Assembly: GCA_963693305.1 (NCBI GenBank)
Contig: OY855904.1
Span: 17,090,996-17,154,995, forward strand
DNA from: Meandrina meandrites
Lineage: Eukaryota; Cnidaria; Anthozoa; Scleractinia; Meandrinidae
Length of the DNA: 64,000 nt
Direction of reading: 5' to 3'
The notes beneath the pieces are model-generated. The model was not told where the DNA came from. It did not search any database and worked only from the letters and a program-made list of their open reading frames with translations. Position numbers and translations under genes: made by a program. Positions 44,301-62,254 of this stretch are shown in pieces; position 1 is the first letter of the stretch; every line of letters begins with the position of its first letter.

Positions 44301-47300
44301 GAACTTCAGAGTTCACATGTTATTGAAAGGTGCAATAATTCCACTTACTTGACTTTGTTGTCAGGAGGTTTAAATGCTTCATCAACAATATCACTGTCTG
44401 ATATCAGTGTTCGTAAATGGCTGAAGACTTCTTTAGCTTAGAAAATCAACACAGAATAAAAGTTAACAAGGAGCACATTCTATTCTACTGCAAGATTGCT
44501 GCTATATTGTACTTTCCTACATGGCAAGCTATACATGTTGTTTATCCTTGACTGCAGTCAAATGTCTGCGCACAAGGCTGTTATTTTTCATTTCAGGGAA
44601 AATCATTCACAATGATGTGGAGGCATCAGCAAGGAAATGAAAAATAGCTGTTGAGTGCAAATATATTTTCAGTTTTCTGAAATATATGAGTTTCTTTACT
44701 TTTTAAATGCTCCATCAACCGTACAAAATTGCTTTGACAATGGAGTTAAGGGTCAGCATTTTCCTGCTTTCAAACACTTAGAACTTTTTTTATTAAAGTT
44801 CCAAAAAATTTAGTCAATCAGCAGGATACTGGTAAATTATTGAACTTTGTACAGAGAAAATGACAACCTTACATCTGACCATGGTAGATGTAGAGGTTAC
44901 TACAAGCATATTTAGCCACAGTACTCTTGGGTGAAGAAAAGCATTCTTGGTGAGAGTCAGTGATATTTTATTCTTGATTCCTTTCTTGGAACACAACACA
45001 ATGATCTAGCTAACACACAAACCTGGACTGCTAGATCTGGAGTCCAGTAAGGCTACCATGCCTTTCACTGGGAAGGGTTAAGTTTTTAAAAATTTTGCCA
45101 TCACATGCTTAAACATTAACACATTAAAGTCACATACTGGAGTTTGAAATCCAAAACAGAGAAAAGTTAGAACTACACACTATTGACTGTAGGAGTGAGA
45201 AGGTTATGCTGTGACCTGTTTGAAGTGCTAGGTAATCTTGTTTTTAAACTTGAATACGCTTATTGATACTAAGTACCTTCTGCAGTGAAGTTGGCTATTC
45301 CATCAACACTGTACTGAGATGAATTATTTTCCAGTTTCTCCAGGGCACCCTGATGTAGAAAAATTAAAAAAATATGTATGACAACATGCAATTTTATTAA
45401 TTTAACTGTGAGACACTTTATTACCAATAAGGAAGCACAAAGAAAACAAGCAAGGTACCAGAGAAAGATACTACCACATTTATTTGAACTTTCCTCAGGA
45501 GAATTTGATTCAAAACAAGACTTAATTGCCTGAGATGATCAAGCCAAGTATATTCTTCATTCTTATGAACCACTTCCTCTTACTGATTGCTACATATACA
45601 ATGTGAAATAACTTGCTTGTGCACTGAGGACTGACTCGCTAAGGAGCAACCATATAATATCATTACGATCATATTTTGTGGTTCAATTTTATCTTTGGTT
45701 CAAAGTTTATTTTCCTTTGTTTTTGGGTATGGTAATCCTCGATAATGAGTTTAAAACAAAGGAAAATAAAATTGAACCAAGGTTAAAATTGAATACTTGA
45801 TAACTTGCTAAGTTCAAGTTTGCAACGACTATCCTACACAGGTATTGGTTTATATTTATTTACATAAGTTTCTACTCAGTTTAAAACAAGAGAAAAAATG
45901 ATAGGACACCATATATACTTGTTCATAAGAATATGACAATTTTCCTCTAAGAATGCATGCTAATTACATATGGAATTATACACAGTAAGGATGTGCAATG
46001 TAATTAGATCTGGGGAATGACCAATTTAATCCCAGATCTGCCCTGAGAAACCATGCACAAAAGTGAATTTTTAGTGTGTTTACCTTAAGACAAGCATCAA
46101 ATAACTTTCTAAGTCTTGCTTCAGGTGGCAAATCAGTGGGAATTTCTTTGTAAAGCTCTGGCATATAAAAATGCAATTAATTAAATCCAAACTGAGCTGC
46201 TAGAATTGGGGCTATGAGTTGAATAGTTTAGTATTAAGGAAATAGATATCTTAGGCTTGAAAAGATTGGAGTTCACTGGTGTGAGATTAGAGCTTCCCAA
46301 CAAATTCCCTCACGATACTTCCGCTTTAAAGATTGATGTTTGTTTACCAGCATCAGAACAGTACTGGTATTGAATTATACAATAAATACGGGTATACTAT
46401 GAAATACTAACCAGATTTTCCAGAGGGAGCAGACGAGAACACAAGAGACTTTCGTTCTTTTCTTCCTCTGACAAAGCTGGATCTTCTTTTCTTTCTTGCA
46501 CTCTTTGTTGTACTTTCTTTCTTTTGAGTAACCTGAAATAACCATGCAAATGTATTAAAGATTAGCAACGTTCACCTTACAAAAAAGTTATTAAATAAAG
46601 ATTTATTTTAAAATGACGAATTTCAGCATTCTACCTTTCGGTATCTGCTTTGTCGCGAGAACTTGAATCCACTTGCCTGTAGGCCTAAATCCTAAAAAAT
46701 TTAAGAAAATTATGCAAAATTTTAATACCATTCAAACAAATTTTGTTATCTGTGACTGTCATTATTCTTGCCTATCATGGGAACTACTCTTTCAAAACCA
46801 AACAACTATGAATAACAAGAAAAGATGGTAAAATGGCTTTAACTCATTACAAAGACAGCATGCAAAAATATGCAAGTTTTTTCAATAACAGTCACATTTT
46901 TAACCCCAAACAACATTACAGAGTTTACAGGATGTACTTACACTACTTAACCTGTATGACATTTTTATTACAATCAGAGCCTAACGCCCTATTTCCCAGC
47001 TAGGAAAAAGGAACTGATGATGATAATCATGATGATGATGATGTACTTACGTTGCAGTTAATTTTTTTTAATTTCTAATTTTAATTAGTTATGTTTTTAT
47101 TAACTTGTTGATTTTTTTAACTACTTTGTACAAGTTATTTTTAAACTCTTTTCTAAGTAAATAATTTGTGGCCAGCTTGCTACTTGTTTAGTTAGGATGA
47201 AGGTTAAGGTTAGCTGTTTGTTTTGGGTATGGTGAGCATTAACTAAGGTTAGCATTCATGTTCCTAAGGCAAGTACAACACCCAAATAGGCCATTTCTGA

Positions 47301-49080
47301 GTTACCTATTGCCTCTGTTTCAAAATGAGTCTACAGGTGAAACCATTCATATGAAAACATGTTCCACCTTCACGTCCATTTTCATGCAAATCAAAGTCAT
47401 TTTCATCTGAATGGTTTTGCACAAAGACTCGTTTTAAAACTGAGGCAAAAGGCCACTCAGAAATGGCCTATAGGCTATTAGCAAAGATGAGGCAAGTTAT
47501 TGTTCGAGGTTGTCACAGAGATCCAAGGGTATGAATCAACTTTTGGCATCTGTCTCAATTAATTTTAACATACGCAAGTAAAAGGTTGTTTTGATCGCCA
47601 ACTTCAATAACCCTAAACTGTTAGGTATAACATTATTGTTTAATGTACAGTGTAATAACCCTTTGGCATGGCAACTACATACTATTAGATATTTTTAAAT
47701 ACCATGTGTGTGCCATGTTTTAATATAGTTTAAGGAGTAGATGAATCCCTCTCAGTCCCTTCCAAAGACTGAGACATATCTTACCTCTGGTATCTCTTCG
47801 ACTGCTTTGGACCTTTTCCTGTTATCAAAGAAACTTCAGTAAGGAAACTCATCAAATACCGACTTTTCTCATTTCTATAATGACTAAGAAATTAAACTGA
47901 CCGTATAGCAAATAATTTTTTTTGTCAGGATTCTTTCATTAGTTAATACACCTTTTACAAACATCTCAGCAGTTGTAGCAAGTGCAAGAAACAGTGGTCT
48001 AATCCAGAGCTCTTGGGTTCGAACCCCACAGATTTCATATAAATTGATACACTTATATATTGGGGTAGGGGAATTGAAATTTGATCACCAAATGCCCAGG
48101 GGTTGCCTGGCAAGGCAGGGATATTGAAGTTTCAATATGATCAGTACATTACAGAGGTAGAGTTTATATGAATTGTTGTCTTTTTCAGACCAGGTGAACT
48201 GTCCGTAACAGAGAGGAGGGGGGTGAATATGTTTGCGGATCGACAGATTTGGCCTAAAAAAAGGCACGGATTGCGGATTTTTGTGATACATTGAGCGGAT
48301 TCGCAGATTTTGAAATTACAGCGGATCGCGGATTAGCTGAGAATATTGGCCCGTATTCCGGACTCTTCATGTCAGAAAGTGTGGATTGTGGTTACTAAAC
48401 GAAGTTCAGATCACTTTTCGGTCTTCGTCAGTCTATTGGCGGGATTGTCGCAAGAAGAAGCAATGAAACGAAACTTCTTTAAAAATTGGCATAAAAACAC
48501 ATCTATCGTCTGTTCCAGTGTAACTATACCACTCAAAGCTTTCGAAAAGTGCAGATTCGGATTTGAATGAAAATGGGCGGATTGACGGATTTGGCCAAAA
48601 AATAGCAGGGATCGGCGGATTTGCGTACCCCTATTCACCCCCCTCAGAGAGGTGTACGTAAGGAGGGGTTTATTTGATAGCAGGTCCACATCAGCTTAAT
48701 TAGTTGCCTTTTTTTAACATGTAATACCAAATAAAGTAGCTAGGTATGTCTGTAATGTTCGACTGTACAAGAAAAAGGAATAAGATCTTGTCTTACCACC
48801 TCATGGAAATCTTTAATATAAGACTTACACTTGAGTTTCCTGTGCTACCAAGCATAAGTTTATGCTTGAGTGATAAGATTGATGAAGATTGATAAGTTTA
48901 ATTTATGCTTGTTATTGTCTATCTGTATCAACTAAAGGGAATGAAAGGTTACTTGCATTTGGTGGGTTCCTTCACGTAGATTAAAACACATCTAGTAAGG
49001 TGGTATCCCACTTTAGAAAAGCCTGTGCAAGCGAACAGATTAAAATCTTACCTCGCCGCAGATCTTGTTGCAGACGCCAT
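41394..49080 (-). CDS. DSN1: DSN1-like kinetochore (MIS12 complex) protein, 11 exons
   Basis: Exons (minus, transcript order): 49080-49052, 47818-47785, 46691-46635, 46532-46412, 46157-46084, 45349-45277, 44436-44349, 43911-43843, 42886-42739, 41885-41798, 41473-41394. The join is 861 nt, 286 residues. An N-terminal basic segment has RRSS and RKERKSL, matching the Aurora-B-type phosphosites of DSN1. The conserved DSN1 core follows (ELYKEIPTDLPPEARLRKLF then DACLKGALEKLE), then helical segments and a C-terminus TPRTVIPRLLKKLY. DSN1 is one of four MIS12-complex subunits linking centromeric chromatin to the NDC80 complex. Human DSN1 is about 356 residues; this one is shorter. The name rests on the core motif and layout, not an alignment. 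It is head-to-head with ABL. Confidence 0.68.
44044..44338. mobile_element. MITE with long imperfect inverted arms
   Basis: TTATTGCAGTTTTCAATGAC and GCGAACTCTGAAATTCAAAC at the left are mirrored at the right (reverse complement TTATTGCACCTTTCAATAAC and GTGAACTCTGAAGTTCAAAA). The arms run about 70 bp, to the shared TTTTTCGCTGCC. It lies in an intron of the DSN1-like gene, close to the exon ending at 44349. Confidence 0.8.
44572..44657. repeat. Small palindromic repeat
   Basis: CAAGGCTGTTATTTTTCATT at the left is imperfectly mirrored by GGAAATGAAAAATAGCTGTT at the right. Within a DSN1 intron. Confidence 0.5.
45675..45793. mobile_element. MITE, TTGTGGTTCAATTTTAT family (diverged)
   Basis: TTTGTGGTTCAATTTTATCT at the left, GGTATGGTAATCCTCGATAA in the centre, and AAAATTGAACCAAGGTTAAA at the right. 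Related copies: 54083-54210 and 63187-63287. Confidence 0.7.
47286..47471. mobile_element. MITE with about 75-bp inverted arms
   Basis: ATAGGCCATTTCTGAGTTAC and TTGCCTCTGTTTCAAAATGA at the left are mirrored at the right (reverse complement ATAGGCCATTTCTGAGTGGC, TTGCCTCAGTTTTAAAACGA). Within a DSN1 intron. Confidence 0.8.
47985..48020 (+). repeat. tRNA-like B-box fragment
   Basis: CTCTTGGGTTCGAACCCCAC has an intact T-arm-like hairpin with a box B, but I could not find a convincing acceptor stem or box A upstream. Probably a SINE remnant. Confidence 0.35.
48213..48647. mobile_element. MITE with GCGGAT motif array
   Basis: Ends GGGGGGTGAATATG and ATTCACCCCCC are inverted. Internally the words GCGGATTTGCGGAT-like, CGGATTCGCAGATTT and GGCGGATTGACGGATTT recur about eight times near both ends. 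It lies in the first intron of the DSN1-like gene. Confidence 0.65.
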
Positions 49081-49398
49081 CTTGAATTTAGCGCGCAAAG
49101 CTGTGTTGCGTGCGCAGGTTTGCAATCGATTTCCGCCTGTGAGGACTGGGAGCGGGTTTAGTTTCCGGGTCGACATCGGTCGACATACGAAGAAGGTGTT
49201 TGGAATCTGCGCTTATAAGCCCGTTTGTTTGCGTTTTTTATGCAAACCTTGAGCTTAACAGTTGAATGAATCCAATGGCGTAGTTTTGTGTGGGTTCTGA
49301 TCTAGCTATGTGAATGGTTCGTGCTCGTTATTCATATTAGAAGATGGCATTTGCGGGTAGACGACCCGAGTCGAAGGTGCGATTGCTGTAAGCCAGCT
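49081..49398. promoter_or_regulatory. Putative bidirectional promoter of DSN1-like and ABL
   Basis: The two start codons (49080 minus, 49399 plus) are divergent and 318 bp apart. The interval is richer in CG dinucleotides than its surroundings and carries a repeated GGTCGACAT word (about 49169-49188). No TATA box is evident on either side. Confidence 0.6.
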
Positions 49399-57463
<8,065 letters not shown>

Positions 57464-57803
57464 CATCTTTATATTTCATCTGCATCTTGGATATCCTGTT
57501 ATGTGTACCTTCGCTAAGTGCTGTAAATCTTCTAGAAGTACGTAAGGTTACCCAGTCATTTGATACACATTGTATATCAGCTTTTTGTCATTAATAGAGT
57601 GAGTGAGAGATGTCTGTGTTGGTTTTTCAAGTTATAAGGAAATTAATATTATAATTTAAGCACATTTCTATATTACTGTCACATGATCAAGTTTACTCAA
57701 ATTTAAATAGAACTAGTAATCATGTGATACAGTAGCTGTGCGCATTTGACACATGACTTGCTGTCTTGCAATTATGTTGAATCTAGGGAACAAAATCAAT
57801 GGT

Positions 57804-58036
57804 CAGGGCTGTAGGCAGGGGGATGCGATGGGTGCATCCGCACCCCCTCACGCCCTGCAGAGGTCCACTTAATCTGAGAGGGAGGGTTAGAATGATGCTC
57901 AGAATGCAGGAAAAGTGGACTTCACCAACTTGATTTTTCAAAATTTCCCAGGGAATTATCCCCCGGATCCCCCCTAGATGCTCATGCTTCCAGTACTTGC
58001 ACCCACCCAAGCAAAATCGTGTCTACAGCTCTGATG
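57804..58036. mobile_element. Probable MITE 3' of ABL
   Basis: GTCAGGGCTGTAGGCAGGGG at the left; the right end TGTCTACAGCTCTGATG reads as a diverged reverse complement (CATCAGAGCTGTAGACA). Inner arms are C- and G-rich (CACCCCCTCACGCC, ATCCCCCCTAG). Confidence 0.55.
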
Positions 58037-58039
58037 GTG

Positions 58040-60106
58040 CTATAGAATTAAGGTGCCGTCCATTCACAAATGTTCTCTGTTGGAAATTTAGAAAATATTG
58101 ATTATAACTGAAATTTTCACTTTGGATTTTTAAGCATTTGTCAGAAAATATGCATTCAATTCTTTTACATGTAAAAACTATTTGGGATAGCCTTGATTCA
58201 GAATTTTTAGACCACTCATTGCCCATATTATTTAGTGATTTTAAAAACAAAGCACTGACATGGCATTGGTGGTGGTGTGTTATAGCACTCAGAAATTGTT
58301 TTTGTGTCCCCTGGTAAGCACTTGTAATGCTTTATATGGTCTTATTGGTAACCTTTGAAGGTGTGGTGGGGACAACAGAGGGCTGATTGATTTCAATGCT
58401 CACTCAATTACCCAAAATTTAATATTGAACCTTTGTATTTAAACACGTCTGTTATCTCACTTTGTGACCTCTACATCTGCTAACTCTCATACCTTAATTG
58501 GGTGTGAGTGAAACACCTATGGGTCAAACACTTCAAGCTCACACCATCTCTTGTTCACAGACCAATTTCTCATGCCAGTTATGCCACTTCTAAAAAATAT
58601 GACTATAATATGAATCAATCAATGCAAGAAAAGTCAGGTACAGGTAAGTGACTGTAATCCCCCCCCCCCCCCTCCCCCCTTGAATTCTCCAATTTAAATA
58701 GGAGTGAAACTTCTGATGTTTTCAGACATGGTTTGATCATCAAGGGTCGTCTGGAAATTCTGGCTAAAATTCAGGATTAAATTCTCACTTCTTTTACTCA
58801 GAAAGAGTGGGCAGGTGTAGACTTCAGAAAATGAAATTTAGTCAAATAGTAATTTTTACTCTAATTCAGGAATTAGGCACACAGGCATGAGTTAAGGCCT
58901 TACTTTATTTAAGTAGTTTTGACTTTGTTGACAAGTCTTCATTATCAAGTTGTTCAAGAGCAAAAGCAAAAGAAACATTTGAGAAGATTATATTTTGTAA
59001 ATAGCTACATTTCACCTTTTTACCAAAGTTGTTCCAACTTAATTATTAGAATACAGAGCTCATCAGAATAATACAGTTTTCATCATTTGTGATAGCATCC
59101 ATTAGTTTGTACTGCAGACATGCTTCACCAAAGTAAACTCCAGTAAACCATCTGTCCTGCAAACAGTCTGTGGTGTTGCTAAATGTACGTAGAATGGCAG
59201 AAACAAGATTATGTTGATTACACTTGTTTCTCTAGGATTTCCTTAAGGTGGCTTCTAATGGTTTAAACATTTTCACTCTTTAGCACTCAATCTTGTTGAG
59301 GTTTCACCAATGGACAAACTAAGGTCATTACTACACCATGATTGGTTGCCATGGCAATGTCAAAATAGGTCATAGACACCCTTTTTAACATTTTGAGATT
59401 AACAACCTAAAACCAAATACTTGGTGAAAGTTTTTTTTTTCATTTTTACATATTTGTCTGATCTATTGACCAAATCTGTTGACGAAGTTCATTGCTTTGT
59501 TATTTTTTCATAAATTTATGGTGGCACTGGACCCTACCAACATATTTTTTTTAAAAAAAATTGCTTACGTGTTCTTTTAGCCAATTGAACAAAAATGTAT
59601 CAAAAATAAAAACTTTTACCAAGTAGTTTCTAACTTAGGGTATATTTTAATCTTTTTTCATGTTGCCATGGCAACAAGTTTTGATGTAATTTGAATCAGA
59701 CCCTGTTGATAAAAGCTCTACTAGTTAACAGTGAAAAAAAAAAATTGGCTGCATCATCAGGCAAGTTCTAATAGTATACCAAAGACAGGAAGGTGTTAAC
59801 TATTGAGAGCTACCTTAATGCATGGGAAAATACACTACTGTGTACTTGTTTAGCAGGAACATTTGTGGAGTTTTCTCTGGGTGTGTACAAGTGCTGCTGT
59901 GAGGCTGATCAAAACAGTTGAGCCTTCTCATCCCTGAAGCTCAACATATTAATTCTTGTCCTGATTACCACCCAGTGGTTTCTTTGTTTAATTTATTATC
60001 TCAATTGATTCTGAGAGGTTAGAATTACTTCATGACAATATAAATCTCTTAGTTTTCTTTATAATTGTCAATCAGTGGCAATGTACATAATTTGTATTTA
60101 ATTTAT
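58040..60106. other. ABL 3' UTR or intergenic DNA, no gene seen
   Basis: AT-rich DNA with short open frames only. A C-run lies at 58659-58679. It may be untranslated ABL sequence, since the first strong AATAAA after the stop is at 60885. Confidence 0.4.
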
Positions 60107-60217
60107 ACTGATCATAAAGGGGAAAAATATTTCGAGCATTCATAAGAGTTAACTTTCAAGCAGTCTTATCATTGAAATATTTTGGACATTTTGTTTTAAA
60201 TTTCTCCTTATGATCAG
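60107..60217. repeat. Small inverted-repeat element
   Basis: CTGATCATAAAGGGGAAAAA at the left, TTTCTCCTTATGATCAG at the right (imperfect complement). Confidence 0.55.
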
Positions 60218-60884
60218 AGACAATTTGACAACAAGTTGAGCGAGGGGTGTCAACTCTAAGAATGGCTGTTTCGGGAGAAAAACAAAATTCTTGCAGGAAT
60301 CTGAAGATTTCGCCTGGAATCGGGAGAATCAAATTTAATGAAGTTACAATTTTGGGAAGTTTGAGATTTTTTGGGAATGCCTCCCAAAAATCCGGGGATG
60401 ATTTCCAGATTTATGGGATGACTTTTAGTACACATGGTTCTGCTCAAACAGCATATGTTAGAGCTGTCACCCCCCCCTAGTTGAATCAAGTTGTTCGAAC
60501 ATTAAAAGCTTGCAGAATATTGATTTTCAAGCATAATTGTAAAACCATTTTTGCATCAACATTTAATGTGGAGTATTGAAGCAAGTCATTTAGTGAACTT
60601 AAAAGTTATAAAAAGCAACTGCTATTAAATAATTTTTGGTACAACTGTTAATACTAAAAATACTAATATCTGCAAATCAAATATTTGAAATGTATACCTT
60701 TTTTCAGCATGTGAACACTCATATTTTTCTCTTTATATTTCTTTTGTTAGACTTAATTTGCATCAAAATGTTGAAGAAAAGATATTCTGCATTTATTTTT
60801 GAGAATTATTGAAAATTTGTTACCAGACAAGTATTATTATAGTTAGTAGTATTGCAATCAGGACTCTGAACAAGTTGTCATCAA

Positions 60885-60890
60885 TAAAGA
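60885..60890 (+). promoter_or_regulatory. Possible ABL poly-A signal
   Basis: AATAAA within CATCAATAAAGACTTTC. It would give a 3' UTR of about 3.4 kb, long but plausible for this family. Confidence 0.35.
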
Positions 60891-61209
60891 CTTTCAAAAA
60901 GTTCATAAAATGAAAGCATTTTTTGTCAGCAAGCAGACTGTGTTAACACACTCTGACTTTAATATTATTAGTACAGTGGAACCCCTTGAATACGGACACC
61001 AAGAGGACAATGCCAAAGTGTCTGTATTAAGTGGGCCCTCGTATAAAAAGTTTGGACACATTTTATTGATACAAAGACTAAGGCATAAGGCAGACACTTT
61101 TATGGCATCAAAACGTTTTAATTGTACTGTAACGGTAACAAGTTTAAGCCACGGAAACCTTACAGTCATTTATCAGTCATACTCTCGGACTAAAATTAAA
61201 TTTACAGTA

Positions 61210-61360
61210 CTGGCCCCAGTTGTTCAAAAGGTGAATAATGCTATCCACTGGATAAATCACTATCCAATGGATAGTGTAGTTTGTTTTGCCAACACTAATC
61301 TGCTGGATAGTGATTTATCCAGTGGATAGCATTATTCACCCGTTGAACAACTGGGGCCAG
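61210..61360. mobile_element. MITE, GTTGTTCAAAGG family (near-perfect)
   Basis: CTGGCCCCAGTTGTTCAAAA and GGTGAATAATGCTATCCACT at the left, with the almost exact complement at the right (GTGGATAGCATTATTCACCC, TTGAACAACTGGGGCCAG). The arms run about 55 bp. Same family as 27821-27946. Confidence 0.88.
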
Positions 61361-61576
61361 TTCTTGAAATCATTTGAAAAAGTATGTGACTTTACTTTAT
61401 ACAAGGAAAAAAAGCCGTACTGTAAGGTAAAATTTAGCCACACTTCCCTACCCAGGAAAAGAGCCTCTGCTAACAGGGAATAGCCACACCTGCTTTGCTA
61501 TCAACTCAAAAATTAAAACATTTCAAAAGCCATAAACAAAATCACACAAAAAGCACTGGGATCAAAACACTTCTCT

Positions 61577-61582
61577 TTTATT
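61577..61582 (-). promoter_or_regulatory. Possible RO60 poly-A signal
   Basis: Plus-strand TTTATT, i.e. AATAAA on the minus strand, about 670 bp after the RO60 stop. It fits a convergent arrangement with the ABL signal at 60885. Confidence 0.35.
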
Positions 61583-62254
61583 CCACCTTATGTGAAATTT
61601 AATGCAATGGGTTTTGAAGAACATGCATTGTTAACAAAGTAAGATATTAAAATGGTTATTCATTACTTTTGTTGATTTTGAAATGAACAAACACAAACCT
61701 TGCTACATAAACATATAAATTCTCCTCACTTTTCTTTATATATTTCTTGTCTTAGTTGTTTGACTAACAAGAGTGTACACCAAGAACACCTGCTCTTGAT
61801 TATCAGTTTCTTAATTCTCATGACCTGGATGGCTGATTTTGTATTTATAACAGAAGGAGAAAAACATGTTGATTACTTTTAGGATTAAAATGGTCAGTAA
61901 AGCTCATGTTTTAATTTGAGCTTACTATGGTTAAGCAAAGGTTGTGTAATAATGGGCTCATGATGGTCTGACAGTAAAACTCTTAATACAAACTTCCTAC
62001 ATGTCTCGACTCTGAGCACACTTTTACTACTGACCCCAATATAATGCAAGGAATACCAATGATTCCAATCATGCTTCCAAGGGATATACAGATATGCATA
62101 CCTGTGCTAGATGTGCATAAAACAGGAACTAACTTACTAAAATGCAGTCCGCAAATTTTTGTAACCTATTTACAACAGGGAAAGAGCCACAAAGGTAGAC
62201 AAACTTCATCCTGTTGAATGTAAGACTAGAAGATTGGTAGATAATTGGGCATGT

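Noticed and set aside
60247..60489. Overlapping 77-codon ORFs on both strands
   Set aside because: They mirror each other in length, lack features and lie in probable ABL 3' UTR or repeat DNA.
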